Source: CAIZGX01 sp046048875 (GTDB lineage: Bacteria > Bacteroidota > Bacteroidia > Flavobacteriales_D > Sanyastnellaceae). Taken from it: a stretch of 64,000 bases of DNA. Location: positions 1 to 64,000 of the forward strand of contig JBJOFG010000003.1 in the NCBI GenBank assembly GCA_046048875.1. The letters run 5' to 3'. Shown here piece by piece: positions 49,356 to 57,647 of this stretch (the first letter of the stretch is position 1; each line of letters starts with the position of its first letter). The translations under genes were made by a program, and so were the position numbers. Under the pieces are notes generated by a model that worked only from the letters and a program-made list of their open reading frames with translations, was not told the origin of the DNA and ran no database searches.

Positions 49356-51500
49356 TCAATCCCAATACATGTGCTGGTAATCGTACATGTTCGGTATACT
49401 CCAATCGCCGCGACCGTTATAGAACTCAATGTCACCATCGTCGTATAAGGTGAAGATTTTGGATGATCCGTATGTGTTAAGCGTAATAACATTCGCATTC
49501 ACTGATTCCTTTCGTTCAATGTCAAAGCTGGTGTATGTATTTCCTCGCCATCCAAACCCCACCTTCTCTTGAAGATAATTCGGGTATATATAACCGCTAT
49601 TGATGGGGAAGAATGGAGTCAGCATTTCGTTGAATGAACCAATACCGTGGTAATCTTCGTTAGTCAATTGGAAGGAACAATAACCGCCTTGTTTCAGTTT
49701 TTTAGAAATCGTAAATCCTCTAGAAACCAATATTGAATCAATCTGCTTTTCATGAGGGTCATAGCTGCTTACGGGCGCGGTGAATGTATAGGAAATTATC
49801 CCATCAATATTCGTGGTGGCAGATGGAAGGAAGGTGTATCCATTTTGATTGCAATATTCAACCACCTTCCAAAGGATTTCGGCGTCTTGTATTATTTTCT
49901 CTTTTGAAACGAAACTTGGAAATGCTTCTTGCATGGTGTTGTTGTGGAATTGATACATATACTTGCTTACAACCGCTGCTTTCCATGCTTTCAGTTCTTC
50001 AGTCGGGGCAGAGCCAATTTTAAGTTTTGAAGGTGTTTCACATTTTCCGAACTTAAATCCAGACGAATAGAAACAATTCTTTGTAACATTTCCCAAAGAG
50101 TCTTTTTGAATCCAATTCCCATTCAGCAAGTCGGAGGAATAATTCTTTTCACTTTGAAGTTTTCCATTCGGAAAGAAGTCTCTTTCGGTTTGTTCTTTTT
50201 CGTGAAGAATAAGTTCCCATTTCATTTTTCCGTTTTCATAGAACTTCTCGATGTGTTGGTCTGAAATTCCGTCTTTGTAGGTGTAGTAGGTCTGTGATTC
50301 TAATTTTCCTGGAGCGTAATAGTTTGCTGTGAGTTGTTTTGTGTTTCCACTACCAATATTAGGAGTGAGGTTGATATACTTGATGCTGCCATCTTCGAAA
50401 AACTCTGCACTTAGCGTATCATTCTTTGCGCGATAGTAGGTTTTCTTCTTCAATTTTCCCGTGTTGAAGTACGCGTAGTATTCAGAAATTTCAGACGGAC
50501 CATGATAGTAAATGGTAATGTCATTCGGAATTCCATTGTCGAAGTAAGATTTCTCGAAGCCTTTTCCGTCGAGTAATATTTCTTTTTCATACACCACCTT
50601 TCCGAGTTCGTTGTAGCGAATGGTATGAGGAATAGGCCAGTAGTATTTTTCATTGTTGAATTCTTCGGTCGTTTCAATTTTTCCAGTGTTGTAATTATAA
50701 CTAACCCAAGTGCCAACCCCGAAGTCGTTTTCATAAGTCTGCACATGCGAAAGTTTTCCATCGAAAAAATAATGTCGCCATTCGCCATGTTTTCTTCCAT
50801 CAACATATTGTCCCTTTGAAATGAGCACCCCTTCTTCGGTGTAGGCTTCGTGCGGTCCGTTTAATCCAAGGTCATATTTTGCGAGTGCGTTTTTAGAATA
50901 AGAATAGGTGTTCAGCGTGTTTAGTTTTCCATTTTGAAAATAAGTTTTAGTCACTCCAACGGGAACCGTTTGCCAACCATAGCCTTCAGAATCGATTGTG
51001 TGTTCAGGAATGATATCCGATGAAAATCCTTTCAGTTCTTCTGCGCGCAATGCAGCATACGATTGAACAGATTGCAATTTCCCGTTGGGATAGTAGTGGG
51101 AATCTTGCCAGCATCTTCTTCCTTTTTTATCTAAATAATATTTGGTAGTTCGTACTAAGAACCCGGTTTCCGAATATTCCGAGTATTCCGCAATGGTGCT
51201 GTCGTGCTTAACGCGTTCGAAGGAGGTTCGCTTGCGGGTTGGATTAATGAAGTTTGTGAGTTCCGATTGAATGATCCCGTTTTTGAATACGCGCTTTTCA
51301 TAGATGTCTTTGGTGTTCGACATGTATTGAATGCATGTCCCGTTCATGAGTATGTCCGGAGAAACATCCCAATACGTTGAAAAGAAATAGTTGCTTCCTT
51401 TTTTATTGTAATAATTGAAAGTGCATGAAGTCTCTTGTGAGTGAACCAATGAACTAAAAAAACTCATAAAGACGAAGAGATAGAAAACTATTTTATTCAT
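49356..51500 (-). CDS. Secreted MORN-variant repeat protein
   Basis: A 714-residue protein with signal peptide (MNKIVFYLFVFMSFFSSLVHS) and many copies of a 20-25 residue MORN_2-type repeat, recognised by phrases such as YYPNGKLQSVQSY, YFQNGKLNTLNTY, GRKHGEWRHYFFDGK and FYENGKMKWELI. In annotations such repeats are often named YwqK-family antitoxin, which is not informative here. No T9SS domain is visible at the C-terminus. The ATG at 51500 is preferred for its signal peptide. Function unknown; likely surface or periplasmic. Confidence 0.75.
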   Translation of the reverse strand: MNKIVFYLFVFMSFFSSLVHSQETSCTFNYYNKKGSNYFFSTYWDVSPDILMNGTCIQYMSNTKDIYEKRVFKNGIIQSELTNFINPTRKRTSFERVKHDSTIAEYSEYSETGFLVRTTKYYLDKKGRRCWQDSHYYPNGKLQSVQSYAALRAEELKGFSSDIIPEHTIDSEGYGWQTVPVGVTKTYFQNGKLNTLNTYSYSKNALAKYDLGLNGPHEAYTEEGVLISKGQYVDGRKHGEWRHYFFDGKLSHVQTYENDFGVGTWVSYNYNTGKIETTEEFNNEKYYWPIPHTIRYNELGKVVYEKEILLDGKGFEKSYFDNGIPNDITIYYHGPSEISEYYAYFNTGKLKKKTYYRAKNDTLSAEFFEDGSIKYINLTPNIGSGNTKQLTANYYAPGKLESQTYYTYKDGISDQHIEKFYENGKMKWELILHEKEQTERDFFPNGKLQSEKNYSSDLLNGNWIQKDSLGNVTKNCFYSSGFKFGKCETPSKLKIGSAPTEELKAWKAAVVSKYMYQFHNNTMQEAFPSFVSKEKIIQDAEILWKVVEYCNQNGYTFLPSATTNIDGIISYTFTAPVSSYDPHEKQIDSILVSRGFTISKKLKQGGYCSFQLTNEDYHGIGSFNEMLTPFFPINSGYIYPNYLQEKVGFGWRGNTYTSFDIERKESVNANVITLNTYGSSKIFTLYDDGDIEFYNGRGDWSIPNMYDYQHMYWD

Positions 51501-51642
51501 TGGTATAAATTTATAGAAGTCTTGCTGTACAGGCCAAATCATTATTCGTTCATTGTTGAAACCGCACAATTGGCACATAAGGATTCAGGAGTTTTCAGTG
51601 TAAAATTTCAAAACTCAATTCGGAGTAATGATACTTATAAGT

Positions 51643-51650
51643 TACATTTG
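51643..51650 (+). promoter_or_regulatory. -7 box of the higBA-type operon
   Basis: TACATTTG matches TAnnTTTG exactly and ends just 2 nt before the ATG at 51653, so any mRNA is expected to be leaderless. Confidence 0.55.
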
Positions 51651-51652
51651 TT

Positions 51653-51993
51653 ATGCAGAAAATTCGAGAACTATATTTTTATGATGAAGATTTTATAATT
51701 TTTCTTGATTCTCAATCCGCGGAGATTCAGGACAAGTTTGGTAAAATATTTCGATATATTGAAGAGATTGAACGTATACCGATAAACTATTTTAAGAAAA
51801 TACAAAACGCCAAAGGACTTTATGAGGTGAGAGTTTCTTTGGGGTCTAATACATGGAGGGTGTTTTGTTTTTTGAAGCGAATAGAGTAGTGGTTGTTCTA
51901 AATGGATATGTCAAGAAGGAGAATAAAACATCCGCCAGAGAAATAAGGAAAGCAATTCAATTAATGAAAAAATACTATGAAGAAAAAAGGTAA
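51653..51993 (+). pseudogene. higB: HigB/RelE-type toxin gene with a frame break
   Basis: The first part (51653-51873) encodes a HigB-like toxin: IRELYFYDEDFIIFLDSQ, IPINYFKKIQNAKGLYEVRV and NTWRVFCF. The zero frame then stops early (79 codons in all). Shifting by -1 at the T6 run (51868-51873) restores a full family C-terminus: FEANRVVVVLNGYVKKENK and TSAREIRKAIQLMKKYY, ending at TAA 51991-51993 and overlapping the antitoxin gene by 17 nt. The site reads T TTT TTG, a classic -1 slippery heptamer. It is a one-base deletion (dead toxin), a homopolymer read error, or programmed frameshifting. HigB-family toxins are mRNA interferases. Confidence 0.75.
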
Positions 51994-52285
51994 AGGCCCG
52001 AGTTTAAAAAGTTGGAGCCAAGTAAAAGATGACGTCTTTGGTGTGCCGGGAACTCTACGAAGAGATGAAATGGAAAGAGAATCTGCCGACTTCGTAATTG
52101 GAATGCACTTGCGTGCACTTAGAGAAGAAGCAAATCTCACGCAAGAGCAGTTCGCGCAAAAGGTGAATAAGAAACGCAGTTACATTTCTCGAATTGAAAA
52201 CGATGTGGGCAATATGACCTTGAAGACACTCTTGGAATTGTTTGAAGTTGGATTCGGAAAAAAAGTAACCATTGAAATCAAATAA
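51977..52285 (+). CDS. higA: XRE-family antitoxin HigA
   Basis: A 102-residue antitoxin. A helix-turn-helix of the XRE/Cro type lies at about 42-95: IGMHLRALREEANLTQEQFAQKV, then RSYISRIENDVGNMTLKTLLELFE. The N-terminal 40 residues (SWSQVKDDVFGVPGTLRRDEME) are typical of HigA partners of this HigB subfamily. Toxin-first order is the HigBA rule. The start codon lies inside the toxin's -1 reading frame end. The antitoxin is intact even if the toxin is broken. Confidence 0.88.
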   Translation: MKKKGKGPSLKSWSQVKDDVFGVPGTLRRDEMERESADFVIGMHLRALREEANLTQEQFAQKVNKKRSYISRIENDVGNMTLKTLLELFEVGFGKKVTIEIK

Positions 52286-52288
52286 TCA

Positions 52289-52606
52289 ATGGGTGCTCTT
52301 CCATTATTCATTGTGGGATTTGTCTTTGCAGTAGCAGCATTCATCACACTCAAATTTCCACCAAAAAAAATCAATAGCATATATGGCTATCGGACTTCGC
52401 GCAGCATGAAGAATCAGGAGAATTGGGATTTGGCTCAACGCTTTTCTTCTCAACTCATGTTGAAACAAGGATTAATTATGTTAGTCTTGGCTCTTATCCT
52501 TGCAGTACTTCCAATTCCGATGGAAGCAGCTACACTCATTTCGCTCTTATTGCTTTTGACGAGCGTTATTAACCTTTTCGTTCAAACTGAAAAAAGATTG
52601 AAATAA
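52289..52606 (+). CDS. SdpI-family membrane protein
   Basis: A 105-residue membrane protein with three helices (about 3-20, 55-73, 78-95). The segment INSIYGYRTSRSMKNQENWDLAQRF is the SdpI/YhfL motif. B. subtilis SdpI gives immunity to the SdpC killing peptide; most homologues have unknown roles. It starts 3 nt after higA and ends at a strong terminator, so it is part of the higBA transcript, an unusual partner for such a module. Confidence 0.82.
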   Translation: MGALPLFIVGFVFAVAAFITLKFPPKKINSIYGYRTSRSMKNQENWDLAQRFSSQLMLKQGLIMLVLALILAVLPIPMEAATLISLLLLLTSVINLFVQTEKRLK

Positions 52607-52634
52607 AAAAGGCCGACATTGCCGGCCTTTTTTT
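52605..52634. terminator. Bidirectional terminator between sdpI-like gene and katG
   Basis: Six A, stem GGCCG (52611-52615), 7-nt loop, CGGCC (52623-52627), then seven T. It serves the plus-strand SdpI gene and, read on the other strand, katG (stop at 52659). Confidence 0.9.
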
Positions 52635-52658
52635 CTCCATCACTTTCAACCTCACGAA

Positions 52659-54920
52659 TTATTTCACATCAAATCTGTCCAAGTTCATTACCTTGTTCCA
52701 AGCTTTCGCAAAGTCCTTCACAAACTTCTCTTTCGCATCGCTGCTTGCGTAGACCTCAGCCAAAGCACGCAGCTCCGAATTCGAACCGAAGATTAAGTCA
52801 GCGCGAGTTGCGGTGTACTTAACATCTCCAGTCTTGCGGTCTCTTCCTTCAAACAATTCATCATCTGCATTTACAGCGGTCCAGATTACGTTCATGTCTA
52901 ACAACTGAACGAAGAAGTCATTAGAAAGTTGATCTTTCTTTGAAACGAAAATCCCGTTGTTTGAATTGTCAAAGTTTGCATGCAATGAACGCATACCTCC
53001 AACAAGCACAGTCATTTCAGGCGCAGATAGCGTTAGTAGTTGAGCCTTGTCGACAAGCAATGCCTCAGTAGGAACGGTATACTTCGTCTTCAAATAATTT
53101 CTAAATCCATCAGCCATAGGTTCAAGCACAGCAAATGAATTGACATCCGTTTGCTCTTGCGTAGCATCCATTCTACCTGCTGTAAACGGAATCGAGATAG
53201 TTACTCCAGCGTTCTTCGCGGCTTCTTCAACAGCAATGTTTCCTGCAAGAACAATCAAGTCTGCCATTGAAACCTTCTTTCCATTCTTTGCTTTTGAATT
53301 GAAATCTTTTTGGATCTTTTCGTAAGCAGCAAGAACTTTCGCCAATTGCTTTGGATTGTTCACTTCCCAATCTTTCTGTGGAGATAAACGAATGCGTGCA
53401 CCATTAGCACCGCCACGACGGTCAGAATTGCGGTAGGTGGAAGCAGATGCCCATGCTGTGTTTACCATTTCGCTGATTAAAATTCCTGAAGAAAGCAGTT
53501 GAGTCTTTAGAACTGCAATGTCGGCATTGTCAATGGTAGCATGATTCAAAGCAGGGATAGGATCTTGCCAAATAAGATTTTCTTTGGGAACTTCAGGTCC
53601 TAAATAAGTTGTCTTAGGTCCCATATCTCTGTGAGTAAGCTTGAACCAAGCGCGAGCGAATGCGTCTGCGAACTCTTCAGGATGTTCTAGGAATCTTCTA
53701 GAGATTTTCTCATATGCTGGATCAACACGCAATGCGATGTCAGTGGTTAGCATACCAGCCATGTGTTTCTTGTTGGGATCGAAAGCATCTGGAACATTAG
53801 CAACACCGTTTTTTGGAGTCCATTGCTTTGCTCCAGCAGGGCTTGTCGTCAATTCCCATTCATTGTTGAAGAGAGTAGTGAAGTACCTGTTGCTCCATTG
53901 CGTTGGTGTTGAATTCCAAATCACTTCAAGTCCAGAGGTAATCGCATCTTTCCCTTTTCCCGAATTGAAATCGCTTTTCCAACCCAATCCTTGCTCTTCA
54001 ATTCCAGCTCCTTCTGGCGCTTCTCCAACATGCGAGGCGCTACCCGCACCGTGTGTTTTTCCGAAAGTGTGTCCGCCTGCAATAAGCGCAACGGTTTCTT
54101 CATCGTTCATTCCCATGCGACCAAATGTTTCGCGAATGTCTTTCGCTGAAGCGAGTGGGTCAGGGTTTCCGTTTGGTCCTTCCGGATTCACATAGATAAG
54201 ACCCATTTGAACAGCCGCTAATGGCTTTTCAAGTTGTCTTCCTTCGGTGTATCGTTTATCGTCTAGCCATTTGGTTTCAGGACCCCAGTATACATATTGC
54301 TCCGGTTCCCACACGTCAACGCGTCCACCTCCGAATCCGAATGTTTTAAAGCCCATGTTTTCTAGAGCAACATTACCCGCTAAGATCATTAAATCAGCCC
54401 AAGAGATTTGATTGCCGTATTTCTGTTTAATAGGCCAAAGAAGTCTGCGTGCTTTGTCCAAGTTCGCGTTATCGGGCCAACTGTTTTGTGGAGCGAAACG
54501 TTCCATTCCCGAACGGGTTCCACCGCGTCCGTCTCCGGTTCTGTAGGTTCCTGCGCTGTGCCATGCCATGCGAATAAAGAAAGGACCGTAGTTACCGAAA
54601 TCGGCTGGCCACCAATCTTGGCTGTTTGTTAAAACCGCATTGATGTCTTTTTTCAATGCGAAGTAATCCAATGTCGTAAATGCTTTTTCATAAGAGAATT
54701 GTGCATCCATCGGATTCGATAATTCTGAATGCTGACGAAGTACCTCAAGGTTTAATGCGTTCGGCCACCAATCGCGGTTGTTTTGTCCGCGACCAATAAC
54801 TTCTGTTTTTTGAGGAGTTGCAGAAGGATGGTAAGGGCATTGTCCTACCATACCTTCGTGGTGTTGTGCCTGCATAGAAACGCTAGCGACAAGACCAAAT
54901 GCGAATAAGATTTTTTTCAT
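52659..54920 (-). CDS. katG: Catalase-peroxidase with signal peptide
   Basis: A 753-residue haem enzyme destroying hydrogen peroxide. Distal site IRMAWHSAGTYR (Arg117, Trp120, His121), Tyr of the Met-Tyr-Trp cross-link in GLIYVNPEGPNG, Met in RMGMNDEE, proximal His in IAGGHTFGKTH; both duplicated halves are present. The N-terminus KKILFAFGLVASVSMQAQHHEG is a cleavable signal peptide, so the enzyme is periplasmic, as for KatP-type proteins; most KatG are cytosolic. The upstream region holds two strong palindromes fitting peroxide control. Confidence 0.95.
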   Translation of the reverse strand: MKKILFAFGLVASVSMQAQHHEGMVGQCPYHPSATPQKTEVIGRGQNNRDWWPNALNLEVLRQHSELSNPMDAQFSYEKAFTTLDYFALKKDINAVLTNSQDWWPADFGNYGPFFIRMAWHSAGTYRTGDGRGGTRSGMERFAPQNSWPDNANLDKARRLLWPIKQKYGNQISWADLMILAGNVALENMGFKTFGFGGGRVDVWEPEQYVYWGPETKWLDDKRYTEGRQLEKPLAAVQMGLIYVNPEGPNGNPDPLASAKDIRETFGRMGMNDEETVALIAGGHTFGKTHGAGSASHVGEAPEGAGIEEQGLGWKSDFNSGKGKDAITSGLEVIWNSTPTQWSNRYFTTLFNNEWELTTSPAGAKQWTPKNGVANVPDAFDPNKKHMAGMLTTDIALRVDPAYEKISRRFLEHPEEFADAFARAWFKLTHRDMGPKTTYLGPEVPKENLIWQDPIPALNHATIDNADIAVLKTQLLSSGILISEMVNTAWASASTYRNSDRRGGANGARIRLSPQKDWEVNNPKQLAKVLAAYEKIQKDFNSKAKNGKKVSMADLIVLAGNIAVEEAAKNAGVTISIPFTAGRMDATQEQTDVNSFAVLEPMADGFRNYLKTKYTVPTEALLVDKAQLLTLSAPEMTVLVGGMRSLHANFDNSNNGIFVSKKDQLSNDFFVQLLDMNVIWTAVNADDELFEGRDRKTGDVKYTATRADLIFGSNSELRALAEVYASSDAKEKFVKDFAKAWNKVMNLDRFDVK

Positions 54921-54930
54921 GATTTTCTAC

Positions 54931-55001
54931 TTTGGTTTGAAATTCGAACCAAATGTAATTGAGTTGTACTTCGACAGGTTATCAATAGTTTTTATTGATA
55001 A
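54931..55001 (-). promoter_or_regulatory. katG promoter with two palindromes
   Basis: The minus strand has a -7 box TACATTTG (54957-54950), 29 nt before the ATG. Upstream, TTATCAATA (54979-54987), 5 nt and TATTGATAA (54993-55001) form a perfect 9-bp inverted repeat, and ATAGAT-TTT-ATCTAT (55003-55017) another in the end of the upstream gene region. A third, TTTGGTT..AACCAAA (54931-54953), overlaps the start of transcription. The first resembles a LysR-type (OxyR-like) operator. Confidence 0.55.
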
Positions 55002-55021
55002 ATAGATTTTATCTATGGGAT

Positions 55022-56008
55022 TTAATTTCCTCCGTGTTGGTAGCAACGACCATTTTCGCTCAAAGTCATTCGCTTGCATCGCTCGCCTGCTTTCGTAATG
55101 CCGGAGCATTGAACGGAAGAACCTTCTCTTTTAGGGGAAGAAGAGCCGCTCTGAGATTTTATTTTTTGCCAATTCCAACAGGATGCGCAGTATTCTTTTT
55201 CAAGAGCAATTTCTTGGTCATCAGGAAGGGTAGGGAAGAAGTCAATGCCTGTTGCATTTTCAACTTCGTCGATACTAACGGAAAATGTATTTAGGGAAGA
55301 GGATGAGGAGGCATTCGGAAGTATAAATCCAATAGCCTTAATCTCGGGTTGTGTGTAATCTAAAATGACTTTGTAATAGTAATTCGGAATCGAAACGCGA
55401 TTTCCACCAATGGTCGGAAGTCCTGAAGAAAGTATTGGTCCCGTTACAATGTATATCGCTGAATTGTCAATTGCCCAAGAGCGCATTAATTCTTCTAATC
55501 TTTTCCATACTCCTCGATTAAATCCGGGTAATTGCGGACTCATGTTGCTGAAATAGAAACTTTCTTTCATGGCTGTCGCCGACCAACCCATATCCGCAGC
55601 AGGAGCGAGGTGTCCGCGGTCATAACCCGAATCTGCATAGTCACTGTTTTCTGCAGTTCCTGTTGAAACAAAGGGGTCTACTAGAAACTTGTCGGTGCGT
55701 TCGAAAAGACTGTTGGTTTCTTCCTTTGTCAATTCATAAGCGATCCATTTTGCTTGTTCGTGTTCTTCCGAATAAACGAGAGAATAACCTGAATGCGAAA
55801 TAATTTTTTCATTGGGAAGAAGAGCGGGGTATTCAAGGTGTTCAATGTTTTCTTGAGGTGTAATCTCTTCCTTATGGTCTTCGAGTGAAGGATTAACGAG
55901 TGGTTCATTCTTCGTGCTGCTCGAATTAAATGCATAAACAATCGCTACGACCAAACAGAGTAAGGCAATTAAGATTAATATTCTTTTTGACCTATTCGTA
56001 GTGCTCAT
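55022..56008 (-). CDS. DNA/RNA non-specific endonuclease (NUC1) with Cys-rich tail
   Basis: A 328-residue nuclease anchored by one N-terminal helix (ILILIALLCLVVAIVYAF). The catalytic motif YDRGHLAPAADMGW (DRGH) and FYFSNMSPQLPGFNRGVWKRLE (Mg-binding Asn) place it in the Serratia nuclease family. A C-terminal module with C-x9-C-x10-C-x2-H (CSGITKAGERC through GRCYQHGG) is a small zinc-finger-like domain seen on its own in phage and bacterial proteins. Periplasmic degradation of nucleic acids is likely. Confidence 0.9.
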   Translation of the reverse strand: MSTTNRSKRILILIALLCLVVAIVYAFNSSSTKNEPLVNPSLEDHKEEITPQENIEHLEYPALLPNEKIISHSGYSLVYSEEHEQAKWIAYELTKEETNSLFERTDKFLVDPFVSTGTAENSDYADSGYDRGHLAPAADMGWSATAMKESFYFSNMSPQLPGFNRGVWKRLEELMRSWAIDNSAIYIVTGPILSSGLPTIGGNRVSIPNYYYKVILDYTQPEIKAIGFILPNASSSSSLNTFSVSIDEVENATGIDFFPTLPDDQEIALEKEYCASCWNWQKIKSQSGSSSPKREGSSVQCSGITKAGERCKRMTLSENGRCYQHGGN

Positions 56009-56018
56009 TTGAATTCGT

Positions 56019-56639
56019 TTATTCGTTTAATCCTTTTCCGTTAAAAATAGCTTCCATGCTTTTTTCAATTCGAGAGAGGCGAGTCGCTGATTGTTTAGCT
56101 TGTGAGAAGTGTAACAAGTATCCGCGTTGTCTCCCTGGAGTAAGCTTTTCAAAGGCATTTTTCAATTCAGGGAGTTCTTTAAACTTTAGCTTTAACTCAT
56201 CGGGCATGGGATAGTCAGATGTTTTTTTGGCTTCAATCTTTGCTCCGGATTTTTCAATTTCAATGGCTTCGAAAATGTAGGCGAGGATACTCTTTTTTTG
56301 TTTTGCAATTTCTTTCGCATTTACAAAGCGCAATTGTCTTCCTGAATTTGAATTTTCTGTTGGTTGCACAAGTATGTTGTCTGGATCACTGAGTAACGCT
56401 CCTTTGAAAAACATAATGCTGGAATATTCCTTAAAACTACCCAACATGAATATGTTTTTCTTCTTGAAGGTGTATGCTGGAAATCCCCATTTCACCTCTT
56501 CTTCTAAGCCAGCCTCTAGGGCGAGTTCTCTGAGGGATTTCATTTCCTGACTACGAATGATAATTCGACATGCGGGTGTTCCGACGAGCTTGCATCTACC
56601 GCAGCCTTCGGCTAGGATTGTGTCTACCTGAGGATTCAT
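56019..56639 (-). CDS. YdeI/OmpD-associated family protein
   Basis: A 206-residue cytosolic protein. It starts with a DUF1801-like domain (about 35-125; LEAGLEEEVKWGFPAYTFKKKNIFMLGSF), followed by the YdeI C-terminal helix region (LKNAFEKLTPGRQRGYLLHFSQAKQSATRLSRIEK). The family is widespread; its function is not established, and a DNA-binding or stress role has been proposed. It precedes the nuclease gene by 10 nt in the same direction. Confidence 0.88.
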   Translation of the reverse strand: MNPQVDTILAEGCGRCKLVGTPACRIIIRSQEMKSLRELALEAGLEEEVKWGFPAYTFKKKNIFMLGSFKEYSSIMFFKGALLSDPDNILVQPTENSNSGRQLRFVNAKEIAKQKKSILAYIFEAIEIEKSGAKIEAKKTSDYPMPDELKLKFKELPELKNAFEKLTPGRQRGYLLHFSQAKQSATRLSRIEKSMEAIFNGKGLNE

Positions 56640-56656
56640 GTATCAAAGATACAAAT

Positions 56657-56797
56657 GTCCATCGGACTAATGTGCGAAGCACGAATGTCTTTCAGACGAA
56701 TGCCTGCGGCGAGGGTGCTTTGCACGAATGCCGATGGCGAGAGTAATGAAAAAGGTAAGAAAAGGTAAGATTAATCAGGTCGAAATATCTTTCGACC
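56657..56797. repeat. Hairpin array with GAAT spacers and long hairpin
   Basis: Six hairpins lie at 56657-56738: GTCC-ATC-GGAC, GTGC-GAA-GCAC, GTCT-TTC-AGAC, GCC-TGC-GGC, GTGC-TTT-GCAC and GCC-GAT-GGC. Spacers are taat, gaat, gaat, gagg and gaat. Forty bases further on, GGTCGAAA-TATC-TTTCGACC (56778-56797) repeats the hairpin at 7424-7443. The array lies between the stop of the esterase gene (56829) and the start of the YdeI-like gene. Confidence 0.88.
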
Positions 56798-56828
56798 ATA
56801 GGTAAGAGAAGTTAAGAAAGGGGAAGAA

Positions 56829-57635
56829 CTATTTCTTTAGATAAGTTAGAAATCCTTGGTAGAGGCTGTTGTGAAGAATGCTTGCGTGATCTTCATGGGG
56901 CATGAGATTGAAATGCACTTCGTCGAAGGAGTAGTTGTTTTTGATTTTTTTATAGAGGGCTTTTGCATCACGTATCATGACTTTGTGTTCATCTTGACCA
57001 ACGGAAAGATAGACATCTGGAGTATGAGAGAATTCAATACTTAAGTATTCGTCGGAATTCTTCAAAAGAGATTCATTGTCCCACCAAAGGCTTGGACTTG
57101 TAATGAAATAAGTTGTGAATAGGTGAGGGCGCTTCAGTAATATTTCACATGCGAGTAATCCGCCGAGTGATTGTCCAATGAGCATTTTTTGCGGACCGAT
57201 TGGGAATTCATTCGCGATGTAGGGTTGCAATTCATATTCAATAAATGAAATGAATTTATCTGAATGTCCGGCCGTTGGAAATTCTCTCTGAAGCGAAGTA
57301 TCCGATGTGGCAAAAGTAAAATCTCTCTTTCGATCAACATTAGCGATACCGACCACGATAGAAGGTGGCATTTGGAAGGTCATTGTGAAGAACTGAACCA
57401 ATCCGGCTGCATGAATGAAATCTTCATCGATGGATCCGTCGAGCAAATAGATAACAGAATATTTCTTTGTTGAATCGAAGTCTGAAGGAAGGTAAATATT
57501 TAGTATTCGTGTTTCATTTAAAAAACTCGATTCGATTTCAATTGTTTTGCCAATAGAAAAATCAGCTTCACCTTGAGCGAATGTATTGCGTGTTGTGAAA
57601 ACAACGATGACGAGTAAAAGCGCTTTTGTATTCAA
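56829..57635 (-). CDS. Secreted alpha/beta hydrolase, siderophore-esterase-like
   Basis: A 268-residue esterase with a signal peptide (LLLVIVVFTTRNTFA) and an alpha/beta-hydrolase fold: YLLDGSIDEDFIHAAG, the nucleophile elbow IGQSLGGLLA (GxSxG) and a late His in HEDHAS. It belongs to the putative esterase (Esterase_phd/IroE-Fes) group, whose known members cleave enterobactin-like esters; substrate here unknown. It ends the run below the CotH operon (12 nt from the DUF2490 gene). Confidence 0.85.
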   Translation of the reverse strand: MNTKALLLVIVVFTTRNTFAQGEADFSIGKTIEIESSFLNETRILNIYLPSDFDSTKKYSVIYLLDGSIDEDFIHAAGLVQFFTMTFQMPPSIVVGIANVDRKRDFTFATSDTSLQREFPTAGHSDKFISFIEYELQPYIANEFPIGPQKMLIGQSLGGLLACEILLKRPHLFTTYFITSPSLWWDNESLLKNSDEYLSIEFSHTPDVYLSVGQDEHKVMIRDAKALYKKIKNNYSFDEVHFNLMPHEDHASILHNSLYQGFLTYLKK

Positions 57636-57647
57636 ATTATCGAACCA

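Noticed and set aside
49356..51500. Antitoxin role suggested by the YwqK family label
   Set aside because: The label is attached to any MORN_2 repeat protein; there is no toxin gene next to it in the same operon and the protein is secreted.
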